Under the pieces are notes generated by a model, which saw only the letters and a program-made list of their open reading frames with translations, was not told where the DNA came from and did not search any database. Of a stretch of DNA of 64,000 nucleotides, positions 36,249-44,443 are shown piece by piece. The stretch's first letter is position 1, and every line of letters starts with the position of its first letter. Location: the NCBI RefSeq assembly GCF_001905845.1, contig NZ_LIVZ01000018.1:78469-142468 (forward strand), read 5' to 3'. This DNA comes from Streptomyces sp. TSRI0107 (GTDB lineage: Bacteria; Actinomycetota; Actinomycetes; Streptomycetales; Streptomycetaceae). The position numbers were made by a program, and so were the translations under genes.

Positions 36249-38717
36249 GTGGACAAGGACGCGACCGACCCGTTCGTGCACGTCCGGGGCGCGGGTGAAA
36301 ACAACCTGCGGAACATCGATGTCGACGTTCCGCGGGACGCGATGGTCGCCTTCACCGGCGTCTCCGGTTCGGGCAAGTCCTCGCTCGCGTTCGGCACGCT
36401 CTACGCGGAGGCCCAGCGGCGCTACTTCGAGTCCGTGGCACCGTACGCCCGAAGGCTGTTGCAACAGGTCGGCGCACCACACGTGCAGGAGATCACCGGA
36501 CTGCCACCGGCCGTGGCCCTGCAGCAGCGACGCGGGTCGCCCGGCTCGCGCTCGACGGTCGGCACCCTCACCACGCTGTCCAATCTGCTGCGCATGCTGT
36601 ACTCCCGCGCCGGCACCTATCCGCCCGGCGCCGCACGGCTGGAAGCCGAGTCGTTCTCACCCAACACCGCGGCCGGCGCCTGCCCGGAGTGCCACGGACT
36701 GGGCGTCGTGCACGACGTCGCCGAGGACCTGCTCGTCCCGGACCCCTCGCTGAGCATCCGCGAGGGAGCGATCGCCGCCTGGCCGGGCGCCTGGCAGGGC
36801 GCCAACCTGCGCAGTGTCGTGAACGGCCTGGGCATCGACATCGACCGGCCGTGGCGCAGCCTCAGGAAGAAGGACCGGGACTGGCTGCTGTACACGGACG
36901 AGCAGCCCTCCGTGTACATCGAGCCGGAGGAGGACCGCGTCGACTACGGCTATCAGGGCAAGTTCTGGAGCGCCCGCAAGCACGTCATGCACGTCCTCGC
37001 CGACTCCAAGAGCGAGCGGATGCGCGAACGGGCGCTCCGGTTCGTCAGGAGTGTGCCCTGCCCCGAGTGTCACGGCAGCGGACTGCGGCCCGAGGGGTTG
37101 GCCGTGACCTTCGCCGGACGCTCCATCGCCGAGATCAACGCGATGCCGCTCACCGAGGTCGTGGCGCTGCTGCGGCCCGTCGCGCGGCGGTCCGAGGCCG
37201 ACGCCACCACCTCGACCGCCCGATCCGGGGAGACAACCGAGGTCGCGGTCCGGATCTGCGGCGATCTGGTCGCGCGGATCGACGTACTGCTCGACCTGGG
37301 CCTCGGATATCTCAGCCTCGGGCGCCGCTCGACGACCCTGTCGCCCGGCGAGGCGCAGCGCCTGCGGATCGCCACCCAGCTGCGCTCGGGGCTGTTCGGC
37401 GTCGTCTACGTCCTCGACGAACCCTCCGCGGGCCTGCACCCGGCTGACGCGGAACCGCTGCTGGACGTGCTGGACCGCCTCAAGGCGGCGGGCAACTCGC
37501 TGTTCGTCGTGGAGCACGACATGGACGTCGTACGGCGGGCGGACTGGGTGGTCGACATCGGACCCGGCGCGGGCGAGGGCGGCGGACGCGTGCTGTACAG
37601 CGGCCCGGTCGCCGGTCTCGAGCGGGTCGGGGAGTCGGCCACGAGCCAGTACCTGTTCGGGCGCGCCCAGCCGCTCGATCACCGCCCGCGCACACCGCAC
37701 GGCTGGCTGCACCTGAGCGGCGTCTCCCGCCACAATCTGCACGACGTGTCCGTCGACGTACCGCTCTGCGTACTGACGGCGGTGACGGGCGTGTCCGGTT
37801 CCGGAAAGTCGACGCTCGTGACACAGGTGCTCGCCGAGGTCGTCCGCGGCCACCTCGGACTCGTGCCCGAGGAGCCCGACGAGGCGCACCTGGAGGTCGA
37901 CGTCCGGGACGCGTCGGGGGTCGAGTCGTTCGACCGGCTGGTCCTGGTCGACCAGCGGCCCATCGGCCGGACTCCCCGGTCCAACCTGGCCACGTACACC
38001 GGGATGTTCGACGCGGTGCGCAAGCTGTACGCGGCGACGGACGAGGCCAGGGCGCGCGGCTACTCGGCCGGGCGGTTCTCCTTCAACGTGCCCGAAGGGC
38101 GGTGCGAGACCTGCCAGGGCGAAGGATTCGTCGCGGTGGAACTGCTGTTCCTGCCCGGCACCTACGCGCCGTGCCCGACCTGTCGGGGCGCCCGGTACAA
38201 CGCCGAAACGCTGGAAGTCACCTACCGCGGCAAGAACATCGCGGAAGTGCTGGCGCTGTCCGTCGACGCCGCCGCCAAGTTCCTGTCCGACGTCCCGGCC
38301 GCCTGCCGCAGTCTGGAGACGTTGCGCGAGGTCGGACTGGGGTACCTGCGGCTGGGCCAGCCCGCGACGGAACTCAGCGGCGGTGAGGCGCAACGCATCA
38401 AACTGGCCACCGAGCTGCAGCGAGCCCGCCGCGGGCACGCGCTCTACCTGCTCGACGAGCCGACCGCGGGGCTGCACCCCTCGGACATCGCGCTGCTGCT
38501 GCGGCAGTTGCACCGGCTCGTCGACGTCGGCAACACGGTCGTCCTCGTCGAGCACGACCTGGCCACGATCGCCACCGCCGACTGGGTCGTCGACCTCGGT
38601 CCGGGCGGCGGCGACGCGGGCGGGCGGGTGGTCGCGGCGGGTCCGCCGACCAAGGTGGCGAGGGCCCGCCGCAGCGCCACCGCACCCTATCTCGCGGCCC
38701 GGCTCGCGCGCTCCTGA
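36249..38717 (+). CDS. UvrA-like ABC ATPase (class II, UvrA2/DrrC type)
   Basis: 822 residues from the GTG at 36249. Two ABC modules: Walker A TGVSGSGKSSLAFGTLYAEA and TGVSGSGKSTLVTQVLAEVV; ABC signatures LSPGEAQRLRIATQLRSGLF and ELSGGEAQRIKLATELQRAR; Walker B VYVLDEPSAGLHP and LYLLDEPTAGLHP. Zinc modules CPECHGLG, CPECHGSG and the pair CETCQGEG/CPTCRGAR are present. It is over 100 residues shorter than housekeeping UvrA because the UvrB-binding insertion after the first zinc module is missing. Such paralogues confer DNA-binding-drug tolerance or have unknown roles. It appears to be a single gene. Confidence 0.9.
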   Translation: MDKDATDPFVHVRGAGENNLRNIDVDVPRDAMVAFTGVSGSGKSSLAFGTLYAEAQRRYFESVAPYARRLLQQVGAPHVQEITGLPPAVALQQRRGSPGSRSTVGTLTTLSNLLRMLYSRAGTYPPGAARLEAESFSPNTAAGACPECHGLGVVHDVAEDLLVPDPSLSIREGAIAAWPGAWQGANLRSVVNGLGIDIDRPWRSLRKKDRDWLLYTDEQPSVYIEPEEDRVDYGYQGKFWSARKHVMHVLADSKSERMRERALRFVRSVPCPECHGSGLRPEGLAVTFAGRSIAEINAMPLTEVVALLRPVARRSEADATTSTARSGETTEVAVRICGDLVARIDVLLDLGLGYLSLGRRSTTLSPGEAQRLRIATQLRSGLFGVVYVLDEPSAGLHPADAEPLLDVLDRLKAAGNSLFVVEHDMDVVRRADWVVDIGPGAGEGGGRVLYSGPVAGLERVGESATSQYLFGRAQPLDHRPRTPHGWLHLSGVSRHNLHDVSVDVPLCVLTAVTGVSGSGKSTLVTQVLAEVVRGHLGLVPEEPDEAHLEVDVRDASGVESFDRLVLVDQRPIGRTPRSNLATYTGMFDAVRKLYAATDEARARGYSAGRFSFNVPEGRCETCQGEGFVAVELLFLPGTYAPCPTCRGARYNAETLEVTYRGKNIAEVLALSVDAAAKFLSDVPAACRSLETLREVGLGYLRLGQPATELSGGEAQRIKLATELQRARRGHALYLLDEPTAGLHPSDIALLLRQLHRLVDVGNTVVLVEHDLATIATADWVVDLGPGGGDAGGRVVAAGPPTKVARARRSATAPYLAARLARS

Positions 38718-38892
38718 CGACAGAATCGCGATCGCGAGTCCCCGAGCACCTGCGGCGCGACCCGGTGGCCGGGTGGTCCCGCGCACCAGCGCGGTGCGCG
38801 AGTACGCCGGCTTTGCGGCAACCGCGGGACCCGACCTGCCGCGGCAGCCCCGCAGCCCGGCGTGAGCGGCCGCGTGTGGCAGGAATGACCCC

Positions 38893-39564
38893 ATGCACAT
38901 GGTGATCGCGGGTGGACACGGAAAGATCGCGCGCCGGCTGACCCGGTTGCTCTCGGCGCGCGGCGACAGCGTCACGGGGCTGATCCGAAACCCAGACCAC
39001 GCCGACGACCTGCGCGCGGACGGTGCGGAACCGGTGGTGTGCGATCTGGAGCACGCCTCGGTGGACGAGGTGGCGGGCCACCTTGGCGGTGCCGACGCGG
39101 CACTGTTCGCCGCGGGGCCGGACCGGGCAGCGGCGCGGCCCGCAAGCAGACGGTGGACCGGAACGCGGCCATCCTCCTCGCCGACGCGGCCGAGCGCGCC
39201 GGGATGCGCCGCTTCCTGGTGATCTCCGCGATGGGCGTGGACAGCCAGCCGCCGCCCGGCACCGACCCGGTGTTTGCCGCCTACCTGAAGGCCAAGGGCG
39301 AGGCGGACGCCGACATCGCCTCCCGTCCGGGACCGGACTGGACTGGACTGGACGATTCTGCGCCCGGGGACGCTGACCGACGACCCCGGTAGCGGCCGCG
39401 TCACGCTCGCCGAGCACACCGACCGCGGCCCAGTGACGCGCGATGACGTGGCTGCGGTGCTCGCCGGCCTGCTCCACGAGCCCAGGACCGCCGGGCGCAT
39501 CCTCGAGCTGATCAGCGGGTCCACCCCGGTCGAGGAGGCGGTGCGCGCCGTGGCCGGCGGCTGA
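38893..39564 (+). pseudogene. NAD(P)H-binding (NmrA/SDR-like) protein, frameshifted
   Basis: Starts MHMVIAGGHGKIARRLTRLL with the GxxGxxG nucleotide loop and continues to GHLGGADAALFAAG. A lost G near 39115 moves the frame to AARKQTVDRNAAILLADAAE, RAGMRRFLVISAMGVDSQPP. A five-base duplication in the GGACT array at 39335 shifts it again to TILRPGTLTDDPGSGRVTLA and ISGSTPVEEAVRAVAGG at 39564. An atypical SDR in three frames, therefore probably non-functional unless these are consensus errors. Confidence 0.75.
39335..39353 (+). repeat. GGACT tandem repeat inside the SDR gene (3.8 copies)
   Basis: GGACT repeats at 39335, 39340 and 39345 and is followed by GGAC. Removing one unit restores the expected DWTILRPGTLTDD frame, so the array is the site of a slippage frameshift. 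Confidence 0.85.
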
Positions 39565-39594
39565 CGCCGCACTCCGCCCGTGCCCGGGTGCGGG

Positions 39595-39816
39595 TAATGA
39601 CTCACACCCGGACGCTTTCAAAGGCGCGCTGCCCAGCGAGGCCGACACGTGTTCCGCAAGCTGAGCGACATCGCCGCGCCGAGCGGTACCCCCTTGGAGC
39701 ACCGGTCGATCGGCTACGCCCTCGGGTATGCCCAGGCGATGTGGGAGAAGGGGCACGTCGAGGAGGCCCGGGACAAGCTGGACCGGCTGAAGAACGCCTT
39801 GGCAGGGATGGGATGA
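39595..39816 (+). pseudogene. Fragment of an unknown protein
   Basis: HVFRKLSDIAAPSGTPLEHR, SIGYALGYAQAMWEKGHVEE and ARDKLDRLKNALAGMG up to the stop at 39816 have natural helical composition. The preceding PDAFKGALPSEAD is in a different frame, joined if one base is restored near 39651. No start codon with a ribosome site is seen. Family not recognised. Confidence 0.35.
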
Positions 39817-40061
39817 GATGGGAATGGAACCGCACCAGGTGGCCGCCGGGTTCCTACCGGAGCACACGGAGAGTCTCGAGCACTCCCCAAGGTGACGAAC
39901 CGGGTGGCTCCACGCCTGCGTCTGGCGCGTCAGGAACGCACAGGTCCGGTTGCCCCACGAGCACGAGAGAAAGGATCCACACATCTCGGGTAGCCGGCCC
40001 GTGAGCGGGTACGCGACATGCCGCTCGGTTCTCTGAGAACGTCGAGGGACGGAGTGGTCCC

Positions 40062-41843
40062 ATGGCCAGCAGTCGGGCGCACAGCCTGTACCACCGCTGC
40101 ACCCACCTGAAGGGCAGCCTTCCACGGGGCAGCGCCGGACAACACCCGACGGCCGCGCTCGGAGGGCCCCGCCCGCCCGCTCGCACCCCAGCCGACCATG
40201 CCCTCCACGAACTGGACGCGCTCTCCCGCGCCCTGTTCGGCACCCCGGACGAAGTCGAGATCCTGCGCCTGGCCATGGACCACATAGCCGCTGCGGGGCC
40301 CTACAGTGCCGAGGCCGGATACCTCAACGTGGGCGGCGACCTGGTCCCCAGTCGATGGGACGGGCAGATGCCTGCCTTGGCCGTGAGCCGGAGGGTGCGG
40401 GAGCTGGCCGGGCAGGACGGCAACGTGACCGTACCCGGCAGGCCCTGGGGCCGGGCCCTGGGGTTGCGCGGACTTGAGGGACTCCACGGCTACCTCGTGG
40501 TGACGTCCCGCTCCCGGCCCACCAAGGCCGAGCGATCTCTGCTGGCCACGCTCGTCCGGTACACCGCTGCCGCACTGTCAGTCGCTTTCGCACATCGCCG
40601 CCTACGCGAGGACGCGCTGGAGCTGCACCGACTGAGGGATGAACGTACAGTCCTCCAGCGGCAGCTGATCTCTGTGGTGGCCGAGCTGGGCTACGAGCGA
40701 GCCGTTCACGCGCTCATGGCCGGCGTCGCCGCCTCGGGTGGCGGCGAGGAAGCTGTCACCCGCGCACTGCACGGGCTCACCGGACTTCCTGCGCTGGTCG
40801 AGGACCGCTTCGGTCGGCTGAGGTCCTGGACCGGCCCCAGCCGCCCCGTCCCCTATCCCGAACCGGACCCAGTGCGCCAGGACGAAATGCTGCACGCCGT
40901 CGCCCGTCAGGCCGGGCCGGTGCGGATAAGGGACCGGCTGATCACCCTGATCCGCCCGCACGGCGAGATTCTGGGCGTGCTGGCCCTGGTCGATGCCCGG
41001 GACGAGGCCGACGAGCACACCGTGCTCGCGCTGGAACGCGCTGCCGCGTCACTCGCCCCGGAGCTGACGCACCTGCGCAATCTGGCCGAAGTGGAGCTGA
41101 GGCTGCACCGCGAGCTGGTGGACGACCTTCTGGCAGGGACGGACGAGGCGAGCGCCTACGCCCGGTCCGAGGCCGTGGGACACGACCCGCACCGCAGCCA
41201 CTACGTCGTCGTGGTGCAGTGGTCGAACCGGACCGCCGACGATTCCTTCGCACAGACCGTGGGGCGGGCGGCTTCCGCCGTGGGCATGCGCTCGCTGCTG
41301 ACCCGACGCCACGACCACGTCGTCCTGGTCGCCGACGACAGGCCGCACCCCCGCGCACTGTACGACGCGCTCGCCCGGGAGACCGGAACACGGTCCGGGA
41401 CGATCGGGGTGAGCGCCGCTTCCGACTCCCTGAACGACATCCCCCACCACTACCAGGAGGCGCAACGCGCCCTGGACGTGCGCCGCCACTCCCGCGAGCG
41501 CTACGGCACGTCGTTCTTCGACGAGCTCGGCCTCTATCGCATCCTGGGACCCGGCAACGATTACCGGGAACTGGAGACGTTCGTCCAGGAGTGGCTCGGG
41601 CAGCTCATCGACTACGACTCCCGGCATCAGGCGGCCTTGGTCGAGACCCTGTCCCGGTACTTCGACTGGGGTGGCAACTACGACGAGACCGCAGAATCCC
41701 TCGCGATACACCGCAGCACACTGCGCTATCGGCTCCAGCGCATCCGCGACATCAGCGGCCACGACCTCGCGAACGTCGAGGACCGGCTGAACCTCCAGGT
41801 GGCGACCCGAGTGTGGAAGATCGTGCTGGGCGGGCCCGGCTGA
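40062..41843 (+). CDS. PucR/CdaR-family transcriptional regulator
   Basis: 593 residues from the ATG at 40062, preceded by GGGACGGAG. Residues about 45-190 may form a GAF-like sensor (LHELDALSRALFGTPDEVEI, GLHGYLVVTSRSRPTKAERS). A GGDEF-like middle region follows (RSHYVVVVQWSNRTADDSFA, TRSGTIGVSAASDSLNDIPH). The C-terminal PucR HTH (HTH_30) is FDWGGNYDETAESLAIHRST LRYRLQRIRDISG, with VEDRLNLQVATRVWKI at the end. Such regulators respond to metabolites. It lies 535 bases upstream of the stress cassette, oriented towards it, and could control it (inference). Confidence 0.9.
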   Translation: MASSRAHSLYHRCTHLKGSLPRGSAGQHPTAALGGPRPPARTPADHALHELDALSRALFGTPDEVEILRLAMDHIAAAGPYSAEAGYLNVGGDLVPSRWDGQMPALAVSRRVRELAGQDGNVTVPGRPWGRALGLRGLEGLHGYLVVTSRSRPTKAERSLLATLVRYTAAALSVAFAHRRLREDALELHRLRDERTVLQRQLISVVAELGYERAVHALMAGVAASGGGEEAVTRALHGLTGLPALVEDRFGRLRSWTGPSRPVPYPEPDPVRQDEMLHAVARQAGPVRIRDRLITLIRPHGEILGVLALVDARDEADEHTVLALERAAASLAPELTHLRNLAEVELRLHRELVDDLLAGTDEASAYARSEAVGHDPHRSHYVVVVQWSNRTADDSFAQTVGRAASAVGMRSLLTRRHDHVVLVADDRPHPRALYDALARETGTRSGTIGVSAASDSLNDIPHHYQEAQRALDVRRHSRERYGTSFFDELGLYRILGPGNDYRELETFVQEWLGQLIDYDSRHQAALVETLSRYFDWGGNYDETAESLAIHRSTLRYRLQRIRDISGHDLANVEDRLNLQVATRVWKIVLGGPG

Positions 41844-41889
41844 CGCCTCGCTGGAACTCCTGCGGGGGTGGTGTCAGCAGGGATCAGCT

Positions 41890-42190
41890 ACCGCACGGAC
41901 TCGTACAGGTCAGTGGTGTAGTCGGCGCCCTGGGGCGGCTGTCGCCCGCTGGGTCCGGTGGCAGGCCAGCAAGTGATAGCGCGCCTGGTACGCGCAGGCC
42001 ATATCAGAGCAGAGCGCGGCGGGCAGCTGTTCGGGCCGGTCGCAGATGAAGCCGGTGACGCCGTCATCGACGGATTCCGGTACTGAGCCGCGGCGCAGGG
42101 CGACGACTGGTGTGCCGCAGCAGGGCGCTGTGCCTGTGGGCGCGGTCGGCTCACTCGCACCCAAGAGATGGGCATCACCTCGCACGGCCG
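41890..42190 (-). pseudogene. Glycosyltransferase family 4 C-terminal fragment
   Basis: Reading leftwards, EVMPISW in one frame, then CGTPVVALRRGSVPESVDDG and VTGFICDRPEQLPAAL in another. This is the nucleotide-sugar-binding end of GT-B glycosyltransferases (EACGTPVVA...GSVPE...G.TGF). The rest of the gene is missing. Confidence 0.65.
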
Positions 42191-42378
42191 TACGGCTGGC
42201 AGGAGGATACCTGCGCCTTTCATGCTGCTCTGCCAGGGTAGGAGGCAGCATTCTTTTTTGGCCTCGGGTGCGGAGGCGCTCAGCAGGGGGCTCTGCGAAT
42301 CTCGACCGGGTAACAGCCGATGGCGGCGCGGGCGTGAGCGAACGACGCCGTCCGGTTCCTGGCGAGGAGGCGAGAGCC

Positions 42379-42828
42379 ATGACCGTGATGGGTGTGTCGA
42401 AGTTCGAGAGGTTCTTCCGCGCCGCCGCAGGTCTCGATGTCGACAAGAACGACCTGAAGCGGTACGGCGACTTCGTCGACGCCAAGCTCTACGACCTCCT
42501 GGTCGTCGGCCAGGCGTCGGCCAAGGCCAACGGCCGCGACACCGTCGAACCGTGGGACCTGCCGATCACAAAGGGCCTCCAGGAGAGCATCCACCGGTTC
42601 CGGCGGCTCGACGAGGAGGTCGAGCTGAAGCCGATCGTGGAACAGCTCGCCGCGCACCCTCCCCTCGACAGGACACCCACCCAGGAGACCGAAGAGCGCT
42701 ACCCCGAGATCATCGGCGGTCTCAGCGTCGCCCTCGCCGAGACGTTCGAAATCATGTATCCGGATGTCAAGAACCCGCAGACCAGCCACTGGGACGGCGT
42801 GACCTCGGTGTTCGACCGGCTGCTGTAG
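42379..42828 (+). CDS. DUF1931 family protein (bacterial histone-fold doublet)
   Basis: 149 residues. The ATG at 42379 follows GGCGAGGAGGCGAG. The sequence SKFERFFRAAAGLDVDKNDL, KRYGDFVDAKLYDLLVVGQA, KANGRDTVEPWDLPITKGLQ matches DUF1931, whose structurally known member (Aquifex Aq_328) contains two histone folds in one chain. The second half (PPLDRTPTQETEERYPEIIG, SVALAETFEIMYPDV) would be the second fold. Whether the family binds DNA in actinobacteria is not established. It opens the stress cassette. Confidence 0.85.
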   Translation: MTVMGVSKFERFFRAAAGLDVDKNDLKRYGDFVDAKLYDLLVVGQASAKANGRDTVEPWDLPITKGLQESIHRFRRLDEEVELKPIVEQLAAHPPLDRTPTQETEERYPEIIGGLSVALAETFEIMYPDVKNPQTSHWDGVTSVFDRLL

Positions 42829-43025
42829 CAGTCGCGCCCCGGTGCGTGTCACCGATCTGAACTGACATGCCGGGCGGGGGCCGGAAGGTGGAGACGGGAG
42901 CCTTTGCCAAGGCCAGGGTCGCGTGCGCCCTGCAGTCCCCGGTCCGGAAAACGTACCGGGACGGGCCCTGCCGGCTGCCCCTGCCACTGGTGTCGTACAA
43001 CCAGCGACTTGAAGGGAGCCGCACC

Positions 43026-43592
43026 ATGACACAGGAACTACGGGGGATGCGCGTGGCGGTTCTGGCCGCCGACGGCGTCGAGCGCGTGGAACTAGACCAG
43101 CCGCGCGGTGCGCTACACGGCGCAGGGGCGAAGACCGAGATCGTCTCGCTCCATCCCGGCGAGATCCAGGCCCGCCAGTTCGACCTCAACGCGGCAGGAA
43201 CCTTCCCTGTGGACCGCCTGGTCGCCGACGCCTCCGCCGACGACTACCACGCCCTGCTCCTGCCCGGCGGCACCATGAACCCCGACCAACTGCGCATGGA
43301 CCGCGACGCGGTGCAGTTCGTCAGGGACTTCTTGGCCAGCGGGAAACCGGTCGCATCGATCTGCCACGGCCCGTGGACCCTGGCGGAGGCCGACGCCGTG
43401 CGCGGTCGCCGTCTGACGTCCTGGCCCAGCATCCGCACCGACCTGCGCAACGCCGGCGCGGAGGTCGTCGCCGACCAGGAGGTGGTCGTCGACGGGCAGC
43501 TGGTCACCAGCCGCGGCCCGGCCGACCTGCCTGCTTTCTGCGCCGCCGTCGTGGAGCAGTTCGCCCGGGCGCACCACCCCATGCCCGGCTGA
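43026..43592 (+). CDS. DJ-1/PfpI-family protein
   Basis: 188 residues. The ATG at 43026 follows GAAGGGAG. The nucleophile elbow SICHGPWTLAEADAVRGRRL has Cys113 followed by histidine, with the oxyanion-side glycines in LLLPGGTMNPDQLR and Glu20 region DGVERVELDQPR. PfpI-like members act as proteases, glyoxalases or protein/nucleotide deglycases under stress. Position between DUF1931 and a general stress protein supports a stress role. Confidence 0.9.
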   Translation: MTQELRGMRVAVLAADGVERVELDQPRGALHGAGAKTEIVSLHPGEIQARQFDLNAAGTFPVDRLVADASADDYHALLLPGGTMNPDQLRMDRDAVQFVRDFLASGKPVASICHGPWTLAEADAVRGRRLTSWPSIRTDLRNAGAEVVADQEVVVDGQLVTSRGPADLPAFCAAVVEQFARAHHPMPG

Positions 43593-43834
43593 ACCCAACG
43601 GCCTGGCTGCGGAGAGAGCAGGCGATGCACGGTGGAGGTGGGCCCGCTCTCCACCCCGCGGGGCCGGTCAGCCGTGGCGGCCGCGAACCCGAACCGTCGT
43701 CCCGCCTCCTGTCCTCGCAGACCGACCGCCGGTGCCACTTTTCACCCCGCTGGGCGCAGGCGGGGTGACCGGGCAAACAGCCACTCTGGGGCCCGTCGGG
43801 ACCACTCGGCGGTCTGCCGGCGGAAGGAGTGGCC

Positions 43835-44362
43835 ATGACCGAGCAGGCCCGCAGGGCCGTTGCCTCGTACTCGACGTACCAGGAAGCCGAACGTGCCGTC
43901 GATCACCTCGCCGACCAGGACTTTCCCGTTCAGAAGGTGGCGATCATCGGTCGGGACATGCGCCTGGTCGAACAGGTGATCGGTCGAATGGGGTACGGCG
44001 AGGCCGCCCTCCACGGCGCGGCCACCGGAGCGCTGCCCGGCGTACTCGTCGGCTGGATCTTCGGGCTGCTGAACTGGCTGAATCCGGTCGTCTCCGGTCT
44101 GCTCCTCGCCCTGTACGGGCTGATCTTCGGAGCGCTCGTCGGTGCGCTGCTCGGCGTGCTGTTGCACGCGGCCCAGGGCGGCCGCCGGAACTTCGCCTCG
44201 GTCCGCTCGATGGAGCCCAGCCGGTACGACGTCGTGGTGGACGAGGACGTCGCCGATGAGGCCGTCCGGCTGGTCGCCGGTCTGGACGGCGGGGCAGGCG
44301 CGAACTCGGAGAGCGCCTCCTCACGGGCCGGCCGCCCGCGGAGCGACCCCGCCCCCAGCTGA
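43835..44362 (+). CDS. General stress protein 17M-like membrane protein
   Basis: 175 residues. The ATG at 43835 is preferred over the GTG at 43829 because of GGAAGGAG spacing. The N-terminal YflT/GSP17M-like domain is VASYSTYQEAERAVDHLADQ, FPVQKVAIIGRDMRLVEQVI. Two glycine-rich hydrophobic helices follow (GAATGALPGVLVGWIFGLLN and LLLALYGLIFGALVGALLGV), then a ferredoxin-like tail SRYDVVVDEDVADEAVRLVA. The helices resemble glycine-zipper membrane inserts. It ends 82 bases before dnaK. Confidence 0.85.
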   Translation: MTEQARRAVASYSTYQEAERAVDHLADQDFPVQKVAIIGRDMRLVEQVIGRMGYGEAALHGAATGALPGVLVGWIFGLLNWLNPVVSGLLLALYGLIFGALVGALLGVLLHAAQGGRRNFASVRSMEPSRYDVVVDEDVADEAVRLVAGLDGGAGANSESASSRAGRPRSDPAPS

Positions 44363-44443
44363 ACGAGTTTCGAGGCCGGGCGGACAGGGCCCGGAGGATG
44401 AACGGTCGCCGACGGACGTCGACCGCCGCGGAAGGAGTTCCTC

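Noticed and set aside
36657..39605. Open frame of 982 codons antisense to the UvrA-like gene
   Set aside because: Mirror of the UvrA coding frame; runs through unrelated genes without domains.
44363..44443. HspR-type HAIR operator upstream of dnaK
   Set aside because: No CTTGAGT-N7-ACTCAAG-like inverted repeat is present; regulation of the cassette remains unknown.
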